This document shows positions 24,606 through 33,196 of a DNA stretch of 64,000 nucleotides, piece after piece. This DNA is from Fibrobacter sp. UWB4 (GTDB taxonomy: Bacteria > Fibrobacterota > Fibrobacteria > Fibrobacterales > Fibrobacteraceae), in contig NZ_MWQI01000002.1 in the NCBI RefSeq assembly GCF_002210345.1, forward strand, positions 124,001 through 188,000, written 5' to 3'. A model generated the notes under the pieces. The model saw only the letters and a list, made by a program, of their open reading frames with translations, was not told where the DNA came from and ran no database searches. Within the stretch, counting starts at the first letter, position 1. Every line of letters starts with the position of its first letter. Both the position numbers and the translations under genes were made by a program.

Positions 24606-27086
24606 TTAATCATAACTCTTCGTATCGGTGCTGCCGGCGTTAAGCTTGATATCCGGCAAGTCGCGGACATACACGGAGAAGCTCCAGCCTGCGGCAGGCC
24701 CTGTCGGGGTCCACGTAAAATCTAGCTGCCAGCAGTGCAACGAACGCTTGAACGTAAACTCGTGCGAGACAAACTTGCCTTCATTATAATCATAGCGGGT
24801 GCTGTAAGACACATCCCAGTTCACAGTCGGCTGGAATGTGGCAGAGATCCCGGTCGAATGAGAAATATTGTCTTTGAACAAATTCTTTGCGACTCGCGTA
24901 CTGCTAAACGAATAACGATAATCCAAGCTCAGCGACCACTTGAGCATTTCATATTTTTCAAGCTGCGACGGAAGGCCGCCGTTAAAAGTTCCGCTCCAGT
25001 GGAAGCTCTTTGAAAGTTCGTAGCCCCAATACGTGAGTTCCGGGAACCTTACCTTGTTCGGATTCACATCGTACTTGTGATAGAAGCTATGACGCGTATT
25101 GATGGTAAACATGTAGTCTGGCAAAATCTGGAAGCCGAACGACGAAGAGATATCCGAGAAATTCAGGGAATCGGCAGCAAAGTTGTACGAAAAATTATGC
25201 CTTGTCGTGAGCAAGCGACGAGTGCCGTACTGATCTTCAACAGCCTTCGCGCGCTTGGCCGAATCACCACGACTCGTATCGGCATGCCCAGCCACCTTGA
25301 GATACTTGATATCAAAGTCGTTACTCAAGCTAAAGCCAACCGTCTGTTGCTTTTCCTGATACGGAGACTGCCCCAAAAGCGGATGCGGCGCAAAGGTCTT
25401 TACAGTATCAATTTCAGGAGCATACGTGTAGGAAACGCTCGGAGAAAGCACGTGGCGAATACCGGTGAATCGTCCGATTTCAGGAACCCAGATACCATAG
25501 AGCTTAGTATCGGCGGTCAAGCTGTAATTGTGATTATAAGCCACATTGCCATAAGTTCCGGCATCCGGATTAAAGCTCATGTAGCGTTTTCTTTTGTACA
25601 AAGAATCGTTCGGATTGCGCCAGGAGGTACCCGTCCAGTAACCAGAAAAAGAAGCTCGCGGAGTTATGTTGATCACATCAAAAAGACGTCCCGAGTAATC
25701 CAATGTATAATTTCCCGTGTACCCCAGGTAATGGGCCGCCGTATCTTTGTTCAAAGTCGTATCGCGAGCCTTGCGCATGTTGTAGTTAAAGCGGTTCGTA
25801 AAGCTGTAGTTGAACTTTTCAAGAAACGACTGGAACGATCCATCTTCTGCGGCAACCTCGCCTTCTTCCAGTTCAAAGTTGAAAAGGTTTCCGCTCATGC
25901 GGTACTGGATATCGGGCAAGTTGCGTTCGAGCATGCCGGTCGTGAGGTTGTGGCTCTGCGAGATTTTCACCGTCAAGCTCTTGTTGTTCCCGAACTTACC
26001 AGAATAAGCAAGAGAAGCGTTTGCCTGCTGGTTCAAAATGGTACTCGCCTCTAGCGAATTTTCCTTACGGATGCTTCGGTCGCTCACAAAAGAACCCTGG
26101 CCGCTCAACGTGTGCTTGGCATCCGGAGTCAAGTTCTGGTTATGGGAAAACGAAATGTCGTAACCGCTGTTGCTGAAATCAAATTCCTGGAGGTAACTCG
26201 TGTACTTCAAGTAGCCATCCAGCAAATAACGTTTCTTGTAACGAATTTCGCCCGACAAGGTCGATTTTTCAAACCGAGCCTCGTCGCCTTCGATAATGTC
26301 AGCGGAAAGAGTTGCATCCCAGTAATCGTTAGCGGCGTAATAGAAACCGATATTGCGCAAATAGAATCCCTGCTTCTGGTCACCACCGAACTTCGGCGTC
26401 AAAAGGCCGGATTTACGACCACTCTTGAGAGGAGCGACAATCATCGGAAGAACCGCCACCGGCACATCGGCAATGTTTAACACCACCGGCCTTGCAGTAA
26501 TCGTCTCCTTGGGCTTGACCACCATGCGTCGGCCATAGAAGTAAAAGTGCTGATGCGTCGTATCGTTACACGTACTGAAGTCGCCACGGGCAATCTGGAT
26601 TCGCGTATCAGGCAAGCGGCGGACTTCCATACCATTCAACTGCTGGTTATCCTGGAATGTAGTAGCGTAATAGACTTCACCAATTTTGGACTTAAGGTTG
26701 TACTTGAGGCGCATCCCAGACAAAGACGGGTTTTTCGCTTCGCGGAGAACTGGATTACCGGAAGCCGCAAGGATCTGGTTTTTCTGGTCCATCCAGATCG
26801 TGTCCGACTCAAGCGTTGCGGTACGGTACTTGAGCTGTGCCGACTTATTCAGATTAAAAGTCGAAGTTTCAACATCGTAGACCAGGTCTACAGCATGATA
26901 CTCAATCGTATCGACACCCGTCGTATCGTTCATCCAATCGACCTCAGTCGTATCTTCGACAGGCTGTTCACGCTCTTCGAGTTCAAAGCGGGTCATCTCC
27001 TCGCCATAGGAGCAAGGAGCGAAGACCACAGCGACAAGAATCGCGAAAACGGCCCACAAAAAGCGATGGGTTTTGGATAAAATCAC
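24606..27086 (-). CDS. lptD: LPS-assembly outer-membrane protein LptD (OstA/Imp)
   Basis: LptD is the outer-membrane barrel that inserts lipopolysaccharide into the outer leaflet. This 826-residue protein has a signal peptide (about 1-28) and an N-terminal OstA-like beta-jellyroll (about 45-190). A large C-terminal barrel follows with repeated aromatic strands and the family-like segment LPMIVAPLKSGRKSGLLTPKFG. The GTG at 27086 gives the signal peptide; the ribosome site is weak. It lies downstream of a terminator for the PDZ gene. The LptE partner is not recognisable nearby. With KdsB it supports LPS synthesis in this cell. Confidence 0.88.
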   Translation of the reverse strand: MILSKTHRFLWAVFAILVAVVFAPCSYGEEMTRFELEEREQPVEDTTEVDWMNDTTGVDTIEYHAVDLVYDVETSTFNLNKSAQLKYRTATLESDTIWMDQKNQILAASGNPVLREAKNPSLSGMRLKYNLKSKIGEVYYATTFQDNQQLNGMEVRRLPDTRIQIARGDFSTCNDTTHQHFYFYGRRMVVKPKETITARPVVLNIADVPVAVLPMIVAPLKSGRKSGLLTPKFGGDQKQGFYLRNIGFYYAANDYWDATLSADIIEGDEARFEKSTLSGEIRYKKRYLLDGYLKYTSYLQEFDFSNSGYDISFSHNQNLTPDAKHTLSGQGSFVSDRSIRKENSLEASTILNQQANASLAYSGKFGNNKSLTVKISQSHNLTTGMLERNLPDIQYRMSGNLFNFELEEGEVAAEDGSFQSFLEKFNYSFTNRFNYNMRKARDTTLNKDTAAHYLGYTGNYTLDYSGRLFDVINITPRASFSGYWTGTSWRNPNDSLYKRKRYMSFNPDAGTYGNVAYNHNYSLTADTKLYGIWVPEIGRFTGIRHVLSPSVSYTYAPEIDTVKTFAPHPLLGQSPYQEKQQTVGFSLSNDFDIKYLKVAGHADTSRGDSAKRAKAVEDQYGTRRLLTTRHNFSYNFAADSLNFSDISSSFGFQILPDYMFTINTRHSFYHKYDVNPNKVRFPELTYWGYELSKSFHWSGTFNGGLPSQLEKYEMLKWSLSLDYRYSFSSTRVAKNLFKDNISHSTGISATFQPTVNWDVSYSTRYDYNEGKFVSHEFTFKRSLHCWQLDFTWTPTGPAAGWSFSVYVRDLPDIKLNAGSTDTKSYD

Positions 27087-27105
27087 GGTTCCACAAGATA
27101 GAAAA

Positions 27106-27133
27106 AAGAACGCTCCAAAATAGCAGCGTTCTT
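27106..27133 (-). terminator. terminator between PDZ gene and lptD
   Basis: AAGAACGCT and AGCGTTCTT form a 9-bp stem. Read on the minus strand it is followed by TTTTTTC. It lies 25 bp past the PDZ gene stop. Confidence 0.8.
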
Positions 27134-27157
27134 CAAAATTTTTGTTTAAAGCGCGAA

Positions 27158-27967
27158 TTACTTCAGCACAGCATTTGCACCGCTCACGCTGCCATTGTGG
27201 TCAATGGAAATAACATAGCGGCCATTCGAAATCTTGGAACCGTCCCAGTTGAGCGTATTCACACCAGCGACAGCATTGTCAAGGCCAAGCTTTGCCACCT
27301 GTTCGCCATCGGCGTTCAAGATCGTCACGGTTGCACGGCCCGGAGACTTAAGCGTAAATGCAATTGCCTTGCGACTGAAAAGGCGGAGGCTTGCATCGCC
27401 CGAGCGGACCGGAGTCGTCTTTGCGAACCTCGGGGCAGACTTAGCCTTTTCCACATAAATTCCGTTGACATCAGCAGAGGCTACAGCCACATCGTTCTTG
27501 ATGAGATTTCCACGGCTAAGCACAGCGACGAGCTGCTTGTCGTTTTCGGTAGCGCTGGCAAACGTTTCAAGTTCATGAACATTCACACGTTCCTTGTCGC
27601 CATACCAGTTCTTGACGGCCTTGTTGTCCAAGTCCTTCACCGTAATCTGAGCGCGACGGATCACGGCAGAATAGGTTTCGCCATTGCTTGTGTAGGTGAT
27701 TTCGAGCGGCTTGTTAACCTGACCGCGAAGCTTAGACTTTGAAAACTCGATATCCTGTCCCTTGAGGCTTACACCATCAACAGACGTGATGATATCGCCA
27801 GCACGGAGATTGGTCTCTGCAGCAGGCGTACCCGGGATGACTTCTGCCACGTGGACACCTTCGCCCACCTGATAAATCGTAATGCCTACGCCACCAAAGG
27901 ATTCGTCAGCCATAAGCGGAGCCGTCATCATAGCGGCAATCAGAGAAGCCTTAACGAAAGAATTCAT
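27158..27967 (-). CDS. secreted PDZ-domain protein with FlgD/sorting-like C-terminus
   Basis: This 269-residue protein has a signal peptide (about 1-20, MTAPLMA) and a PDZ domain (about 25-105, with GVGITIYQVGEGVHV and NLRAGDIITSVDG). A middle region of unknown type follows. The C-terminal beta domain (about 190-269) has GRATVTILNADGEQVAKL and GVNTLNWDGSKISNGRYVI, like FlgD-Ig or type IX sorting domains. No protease or chaperone active site is visible, so this is not a DegP or CtpA. A conserved partner-binding role is inference. The ATG has an AAGGAG site. Confidence 0.75.
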   Translation of the reverse strand: MNSFVKASLIAAMMTAPLMADESFGGVGITIYQVGEGVHVAEVIPGTPAAETNLRAGDIITSVDGVSLKGQDIEFSKSKLRGQVNKPLEITYTSNGETYSAVIRRAQITVKDLDNKAVKNWYGDKERVNVHELETFASATENDKQLVAVLSRGNLIKNDVAVASADVNGIYVEKAKSAPRFAKTTPVRSGDASLRLFSRKAIAFTLKSPGRATVTILNADGEQVAKLGLDNAVAGVNTLNWDGSKISNGRYVISIDHNGSVSGANAVLK

Positions 27968-28067
27968 AAAAATCTCCTTAATATTTACTTTCTTAATATA
28001 ATATAAATTACTGCATTTTTAAAGAAATGCCCCTAAAAATCAAGTCTAAATGGGCTGTAAAAAGGCA

Positions 28068-28089
28068 ATGCCGGCTCGATGGCCGGCAT
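28068..28089 (-). terminator. ATGCCGGC hairpin terminator
   Basis: ATGCCGGC, six bases and GCCGGCAT form a perfect stem. Read on the minus strand it is followed by TGCCTTTTTAC, so it ends the transcript of the exported-protein gene at 28121. It is a variant of the GCCCG hairpin family. Confidence 0.7.
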
Positions 28090-28120
28090 AATGCATTAAC
28101 AGGATGTCGTAAAGACTCTT

Positions 28121-29230
28121 TTATTCCGTCATTTCCTTTGATTCGTCGTAAGACGGGCGGTCGTCTTCATAGTCCTTGATCGTCTTGTCGCCAGGAACAA
28201 CAATCAAGCCAAGCGTCACCGGTTCGCCCTTCAAGTTGATGTAGGCTTCAAGATAAAGCGTCGTCGAGAGGCGAATGAGGCGCAAATCCATCATCGTGCC
28301 GCCCTTGTGGATGCTCATCGGGTCCAAATTGAAGAAGAGAAACTTCTTGTTGATGTATTCAAAGCGATCCTTTTCGTAGTTGATAGACCATTCCGTATCG
28401 CCGTCGTTTTCCTGGCGGTAAGTGCAGCGGTCATTGTCGATATCGCATTCAAAGCTCGCGCTTTCCTGGTAGCGCTTGTTCCATTCGCGGCTAAAGGCGC
28501 AAGACTGTACGCGAGAACCGCTACGATTCTTGTTCAGCTGGTCGTTAATGACCACGTAATCCATCTTCATGTTCTTGACCTGATTGTAGACATTCATGAG
28601 GATGATGTAAGCTTCGATATCCTTCGGGCACTTGCCTGTGAGATTCACATCTTCGTGCGCCTTCAAAAGCGTCTGCTGCAATTCAATGTCGATAGCATCC
28701 GGAATTTCACTCTTCTTGATTTTGTCAAGCGTTTCCTTAGGCGGCACATGGATAATCTTGTCACCCTTCTTGATGGCGTAACCGAGCTGGTCGCGCACAT
28801 AGTCCAAGCACTGCTGCACGTGAATATGCACCGTATTGGAACCTGCGGAAACGAAGTCCGCACCAATGCGCACGTTCCATTCATCGGCTGTATTTTTTGC
28901 GGCCTTGTCAAGCTCGCAGAACGGCTCTTCGCGGGTACCATCCACAAAAATCAAGTTCACGTGGAGCTTTGTCACAAGCGATTCTTCCTTGTTGATGGCA
29001 CTGCCCAAGCTCCAGAAATTTGGATTCAGGCGAAGCACTTCAGCAAAAGCCTTGTCGCCATCGAACGCCGGCAAAAGAGAATCGTTACGGGCGTTTTTCT
29101 CCTGCAACAGTTCAGAATAAGAAGTCTTGACATCCATGTTGTCAAACGAGTTACGAGCAACCGCCGAAAAAGCCGAAGTGGCCAAGAACGAACACGCAAC
29201 AGCAATGGACATACCCAATCTTGAAAACAT
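28121..29230 (-). CDS. exported protein of unknown function
   Basis: This 369-residue protein has a signal peptide with a cleavage site near TSAFSA. The mature part has alternating helices and strands, with cysteines in CELDK, CLDYVRD, KCPKD and CDIDNDRCTYRQ, but no family I recognise. It ends in an acidic tail (KDYEDDRPSYDESKEMTE). It starts ten bases after the metal-permease gene, so they may share a transcript, and it is closed by the hairpin at 28068. A periplasmic or outer-membrane lipoprotein-like role is possible but unsupported. Confidence 0.7.
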   Translation of the reverse strand: MFSRLGMSIAVACSFLATSAFSAVARNSFDNMDVKTSYSELLQEKNARNDSLLPAFDGDKAFAEVLRLNPNFWSLGSAINKEESLVTKLHVNLIFVDGTREEPFCELDKAAKNTADEWNVRIGADFVSAGSNTVHIHVQQCLDYVRDQLGYAIKKGDKIIHVPPKETLDKIKKSEIPDAIDIELQQTLLKAHEDVNLTGKCPKDIEAYIILMNVYNQVKNMKMDYVVINDQLNKNRSGSRVQSCAFSREWNKRYQESASFECDIDNDRCTYRQENDGDTEWSINYEKDRFEYINKKFLFFNLDPMSIHKGGTMMDLRLIRLSTTLYLEAYINLKGEPVTLGLIVVPGDKTIKDYEDDRPSYDESKEMTE

Positions 29231-29240
29231 TTTCCCTCTC

Positions 29241-30047
29241 CTATTTTTTCACAAATTTTTTTACAGCAAAATTCAGCAAGTACAGGATGACGCCGCCAGC
29301 AATAATCGTAGGACCGACGACAAAGTTCAACTGGCATGCAACTAAAAGTCCAAGCACCACGAGTACAAGCGAAACGATGACGGAAACAACCATCATCTGT
29401 AGTAAGTTCTTGGCGTAGCATTCCGCAATGTAAGCCGGAATCGTGAGAAGCGCAATCACGAGAATCATGCCCACCGCCTGCACTGCAATCACGACCGTAA
29501 GCGCAATCAGCGCAATCAAGAGCATGTAGTAGTTCAGCACAGGAATGCCCCGGACACGTGCAAATTCCGGATCGTACGAAATCGAAAGGAAATTGCGGTA
29601 GCAAACAGAAACAGCCCCCAAAATGAACACGAGCAAGCCGCCCATCCACCAGAGAAGTTCTGTCGGCACCGTCAATAGGCTACCGAACAAGAAGCTCATC
29701 ATCTCGCCGCTGTATCCGGGAGTCAAGTCGGTCAAAATCACGCCAAGCGCCATGCCAGCCGCCCAGATAATCCCGATGAACGTATCGGAGTGCTTGCGGT
29801 CGCGCCACGTGAGAGCGCCCATGAGCATGGCACAGGCAAGTGCAAAGCCAAGCGAGCCAAGCATCGGCGAAAAGCCGATAAAGCAGGCAAGCCCCACCCC
29901 GCCAAACGAAGCATGTGCCACACCGCCCGAAAGCGATGTCAAGCGGTTTACCACGACATACGTCCCCATGACGCCACAGGCAATGGCTACAAGTACCGCC
30001 GCGATGAGGGCGTTCTGCATAAAATCCATGGAAAGCAAGTCGAGCAT
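29241..30047 (-). CDS. metal ABC transporter permease (ABC-3/ZnuB family)
   Basis: Family members form the inner-membrane channel for Zn2+, Mn2+ or Fe2+ import. From the ATG at 30047 (268 residues) there are about eight hydrophobic segments. The family segment VVNRLTSLSGGVAHASFGGVG is present (two parts, about 37-57), with EMMSFLFGSLL and YDPEFARVRGIPV. In-frame codons upstream of 30047 fall within the intergenic repeat and are unlikely to be translated. The ATP-binding (ZnuC) and substrate-binding (ZnuA) partners are not in this window, so the importer is split or this is a remnant. The metal cannot be told from sequence. Confidence 0.85.
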   Translation of the reverse strand: MLDLLSMDFMQNALIAAVLVAIACGVMGTYVVVNRLTSLSGGVAHASFGGVGLACFIGFSPMLGSLGFALACAMLMGALTWRDRKHSDTFIGIIWAAGMALGVILTDLTPGYSGEMMSFLFGSLLTVPTELLWWMGGLLVFILGAVSVCYRNFLSISYDPEFARVRGIPVLNYYMLLIALIALTVVIAVQAVGMILVIALLTIPAYIAECYAKNLLQMMVVSVIVSLVLVVLGLLVACQLNFVVGPTIIAGGVILYLLNFAVKKFVKK

Positions 30048-30096
30048 AGGGCTATGGGGTTTGGGGTTATGGGGTCGCACCTACGGTGCTTTGGGC
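30048..30096. repeat. GGGTCGCACC...GGTGCTTTGGGC repeat overlapping a gene end
   Basis: GGGGTTATGGGGTCGCACC, two bases and GGTGCTTTGGGC form a semi-palindromic element. It covers the end of the HAD-family gene (stop at 30067), so its last codons (QSTVGATP) are repeat-derived. Copies recur at 17361, 24460 and 32152. Confidence 0.65.
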
Positions 30097-30801
30097 AGAC
30101 TGATCACTAGATTCAATCAACTTCTCCCGTAAATTTAGTAAATGCGGGATATGAAAATCCACCCAGCTGGGCGCTTGAATGTTCGGATTTACAAGAACGG
30201 TCGTCCAGCCGCGTTCATGGGCGGGTTCCAAATTGCGGAGCGAATCTTCGAGCAGCACGATTTGCGACTTTTCCGACGAATCCTGAGCCAAGACGCCCCG
30301 CGCCACAAGCCATTTTTCGATTTTATCATATGCGCTCACGTGAGGCTTGCCTTCCCAATCCATAAGCTTGAGGTCAAAAACATCCTCAATCGCAGAATCG
30401 AGCTGCATGTGCGCCATGCCCGCGCGGCTCCAGTCCCCTCGCCCATTCGTAAACACAAAGCGATGCCCCTCAAGCGATTTCAGGAGTTCGAGCTTTTCAG
30501 GCGCCACCTTTGGATAAACTAGGTACTCCGGTTCATGGATAAAGTCAAAAAAATCGTCAGGAGCGGTGCCATTCATCGCCATGAGTCCCGAAAGCGTCGT
30601 GCCAAAGCGGTGCAGATAATCCTTGCGAATTTCCGTTGCACTTTCAAAAGTCCCGCCCACGGTCTTTTGGACAAATTCAGCAATGCGATGGTCGAGTGAA
30701 TTTAAGACAACGCGTTCCTCTTCGCCATAAAGCGTGAGGTCGTAATCGAACAGCCAAATTTTCGAGGCATCATTTTTGATGCCGATATCCAGCGCACTCA
30801 C
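30067..30801 (-). CDS. HAD-family phosphatase, pyrimidine 5'-nucleotidase-like
   Basis: This 244-residue HAD hydrolase has the catalytic motif WLFDYDLTLYG (nucleophile in DYDLT), motif II FTNGRG, a conserved lysine in WEGKPHVSAY and motif IV VLLEDS. It resembles the SDT1/YjjG group of pyrimidine 5'-nucleotidases. The GTG at 30801 has a strong AAGAGG site nine bases upstream; the longer in-frame extension has no support. It starts 13 bp after the dgt stop, which suggests cotranscription in nucleotide metabolism. The C-terminal residues come from the repeat at 30048. Confidence 0.85.
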   Translation of the reverse strand: MSALDIGIKNDASKIWLFDYDLTLYGEEERVVLNSLDHRIAEFVQKTVGGTFESATEIRKDYLHRFGTTLSGLMAMNGTAPDDFFDFIHEPEYLVYPKVAPEKLELLKSLEGHRFVFTNGRGDWSRAGMAHMQLDSAIEDVFDLKLMDWEGKPHVSAYDKIEKWLVARGVLAQDSSEKSQIVLLEDSLRNLEPAHERGWTTVLVNPNIQAPSWVDFHIPHLLNLREKLIESSDQSAQSTVGATP

Positions 30802-30814
30802 AGAGCAAGACCTC

Positions 30815-32122
30815 TTAATATCCCATCGCAAGCCCGCCGATTTGACGAGCGAGGTAAGTGGCATAGTTGTCCGTCATGCCGCTCACAAAGTCAAGCACCT
30901 GGTGGTAAGCTTCGGCGGTCGTCACGCTCTGGCCAATCTTGGCCTGTCCAATCAAGCGGACAATGCGGTTTGCACGGTACGAATTGCGGTCATTCTGGCG
31001 GTAATCGTAAACACCGTTGATAAACGCATCGAGCACGGTGCTGAGCGTCGTATAGCTACCGACTTCAAGTTCCGTCTTGCGGCGGTCGGGGTAAATGCGT
31101 TCCACGCCCAAGCGCTTTGCAATGCGGATGCCTTCCATCGTATCCGAACGGGAAAGGTCAATCAGATGCTTGTCGAGCGTCCCTTCCATGATGCGGTCGT
31201 AATGCTTTACAAAGAGCACTGCCACGTCATCGATCAAGTTCTGGATGGCGCGCCCGCGAATGCTGCTGAGGAAGTCCCTGAAATTCTGGCCATTTTCTTC
31301 GAACTCGCGGTCGATATCGACTTCCGGGCCGCACAAGAAACTGAACATGTTGCGCACATCGCCAAACGTCAAAATGCCAAGTTCAATTGCATCTTCTACG
31401 TCGAGAATGGAATAGCAAATATCATCCGCGGCTTCCATCAAGTACACGAGCGGATGGCGAACCCAGACGCCGTTTTCAATTTCTGGAATACCCAGAATCT
31501 CTGCGGTTTCGCGATAGAGTTCTGCTTCAGTGCGGAACAAGCTCGTCGGGCAACCGTAATACGCAAGTCGCGGGTACTTGATCATCGAGCCAATCGTCGC
31601 ATACGTAAGCCGCATTCCGCCATCGAGGAAGTGGTATTCCAGCTTACTCAAGATGCGGTGGCCTTGAGCGTTACCGTCAAAGTTTTCGAAATCCGCAATT
31701 TCCTTGTCATTGAGTTCAGACATCGGAGCCGAACGGCGATTCTTGCGGAACCATTCGCGAATAGCGGCTTCGCCCGCATGGCCAAACGGCGGGTTTCCAA
31801 TATCGTGAGCAAGGCATGCCGACTGCACGATCGTACCGAACTGGTATTCGTTCACGTACTTCGGCAAATGCTTTTTAATCAGGTGATACACCGTAATCGC
31901 AAGGCTACGGCCCACACTCGAAACTTCGAGGCTGTGCGTGAGGCGGCTGTGCACATGGTCATTCACCGAGAACGGGTGAACTTGAGTCTTGCGGCCTAAG
32001 CGGCGAAATGCAGTAGAAAAAACGATGCGGTCGTAATCGCGATGGAAGTCAGAACGGTTCGGGTCCGGATCGGCCGGGTGACCGTAACGCGTTGCAGAAA
32101 GAAGCGTATCCCATTGTAGCAT
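30815..32122 (-). CDS. dgt: deoxyguanosine triphosphate triphosphohydrolase (dGTPase, HD family)
   Basis: Dgt hydrolyses dGTP to deoxyguanosine and triphosphate. This 435-residue protein (ATG at 32122) has the N-terminal FSTAFRRLGRKTQVHPF, the HD-domain histidines in HSRLTHSLEVSSVGR and the metal-binding ACLAHDIGNPPFGHAGE, followed by the helical C-terminal domain. An in-frame TTG lies eight codons upstream; neither start has a ribosome site. AT-rich TATATTTATTATATG runs into the start codon, so the promoter may be very close. It is followed by the HAD gene. Homologs of this class are sometimes linked to phage resistance by dNTP depletion, but that cannot be read from the sequence alone. Confidence 0.9.
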   Translation of the reverse strand: MLQWDTLLSATRYGHPADPDPNRSDFHRDYDRIVFSTAFRRLGRKTQVHPFSVNDHVHSRLTHSLEVSSVGRSLAITVYHLIKKHLPKYVNEYQFGTIVQSACLAHDIGNPPFGHAGEAAIREWFRKNRRSAPMSELNDKEIADFENFDGNAQGHRILSKLEYHFLDGGMRLTYATIGSMIKYPRLAYYGCPTSLFRTEAELYRETAEILGIPEIENGVWVRHPLVYLMEAADDICYSILDVEDAIELGILTFGDVRNMFSFLCGPEVDIDREFEENGQNFRDFLSSIRGRAIQNLIDDVAVLFVKHYDRIMEGTLDKHLIDLSRSDTMEGIRIAKRLGVERIYPDRRKTELEVGSYTTLSTVLDAFINGVYDYRQNDRNSYRANRIVRLIGQAKIGQSVTTAEAYHQVLDFVSGMTDNYATYLARQIGGLAMGY

Positions 32123-32151
32123 ATAATAAATATAGCAATAAGGCAATCAGC

Positions 32152-32193
32152 CATGGGGTCGCACCTTCGGTGCTTTGGGCTATGGGGTATGGG
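32152..32193. repeat. GGGTCGCACC...GGTGCTTTGGGC repeat
   Basis: An element GGGGTCGCACC, two bases and GGTGCTTTGGGC, continuing TATGGGGTATGGGC, lies between dgt and the metallophosphoesterase gene. It is the same family as 30048-30096. Confidence 0.65.
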
Positions 32194-32197
32194 CTTT

Positions 32198-33196
32198 TTA
32201 TAATGCTGTTCCGGCTTCGACTGAGACGAACTTACGGTTATCGAGTTTCTGTTCGCCATCAAAACGGTAAGCGACTAGGCGCCCGTCACCACGGTAGCCA
32301 GCAACGCTGTAATCCAAGCAGCAAATGTTATCACGAATAAGTTCAGGCAAACCCGTCAGCCAATAATGCCCAAAGAAAACAGGGCGTTCACTTTCGCCAT
32401 AGAAATCGCGAGTCTGGATTTCAAGCGGAACTTCGAGCGGAGGCAATTCCACGCCCGGCTGGAAACTGAGTTCCTGCAAATTTTTGTTTTTCGGGCAAAT
32501 CCACCAGCGAATACGAGTGCGCTTGCGAAGTACACCTTCGGCATCGCGGAAAGTCAAGCCTTCAGGCAAATCCAATTCAGGGCCTTTCAAGAACAAACTT
32601 ATCGGCCAGTACAACGAGTCATCATACTCGTCATTCTTGTCGTTTGCGCGAGCAATCAGCTCATCGAAATCGCCATCCATAAAAGAACGGATGTTTTCGG
32701 CCTTAAGCACCTCAGCGCATTTCAAGTCAAAGCAGGCATGCTGCGCACGGAACAAGTCCGTTTCCAAGTAAAGCGGGAGCGTCTTGAGGAAATCCAGCAT
32801 TTCCAGGAATTCCGCCTTGCGCCCGCGATAGCTCTCGACCGTCTTCACGTGAATCGCTACTTTGTTAAAAGTATGCTCACGCAGATAGCCGCCATGGATT
32901 GCTTTTATAGGTCGCCCACCGGCTCCATTCTCGTGCCAAAAGCTAAGCGCATTGAACTCGTGATTGCCCATCAGCGCCACCGCAGAACCCGCATCGCGCA
33001 TGGCGCGCACGAAATTCACCGTCTCACGCACTTGACTCCCGCGGTCGATGTAATCGCCTAAAAACACAACCGTACGTTCATCGCCCGGATAGCGGAAAGC
33101 GCCGCCACGTTCTTCGTAGCCTAGCTTTTTAAGGAGCACCACGAGTTCATCGTAGTGCCCATGAATATCGCCAATGAAGTCGATAGAAGCGTTCAT
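32198..33196 (-). CDS. calcineurin-like metallophosphoesterase
   Basis: This 332-residue protein has the metallophosphoesterase set DFIGDIHGHYDEL, VVFLGDYIDRGSQV and ALMGNHEFNAL, and a later GHYW. It resembles PrpE/serine-threonine phosphatases and symmetrical diadenosine-tetraphosphatases (ApaH-like), so the substrate could be a phosphoprotein, a dinucleotide or a small phosphoester. Its ATG at 33196 shares one base with the thyA stop (TAATG), so the two are translationally coupled. The frame extends further upstream into thyA without support. Confidence 0.8.
   Translation of the reverse strand: MNASIDFIGDIHGHYDELVVLLKKLGYEERGGAFRYPGDERTVVFLGDYIDRGSQVRETVNFVRAMRDAGSAVALMGNHEFNALSFWHENGAGGRPIKAIHGGYLREHTFNKVAIHVKTVESYRGRKAEFLEMLDFLKTLPLYLETDLFRAQHACFDLKCAEVLKAENIRSFMDGDFDELIARANDKNDEYDDSLYWPISLFLKGPELDLPEGLTFRDAEGVLRKRTRIRWWICPKNKNLQELSFQPGVELPPLEVPLEIQTRDFYGESERPVFFGHYWLTGLPELIRDNICCLDYSVAGYRGDGRLVAYRFDGEQKLDNRKFVSVEAGTAL

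Noticed and set aside
27158-27967. DegP/HtrA protease because of the PDZ domain
   Set aside because: No catalytic His-Asp-Ser trypsin-like domain is visible and the protein is only 269 residues.
28121-30801. Integrated mobile element around the orphan permease
   Set aside because: No transposase, integrase or direct repeats bound the region. The repeats there are the common intergenic families.
30776-31999. A 407-codon plus-strand open frame across dgt
   Set aside because: It is a shadow of the dGTPase gene, whose HD motifs are clear on the minus strand.
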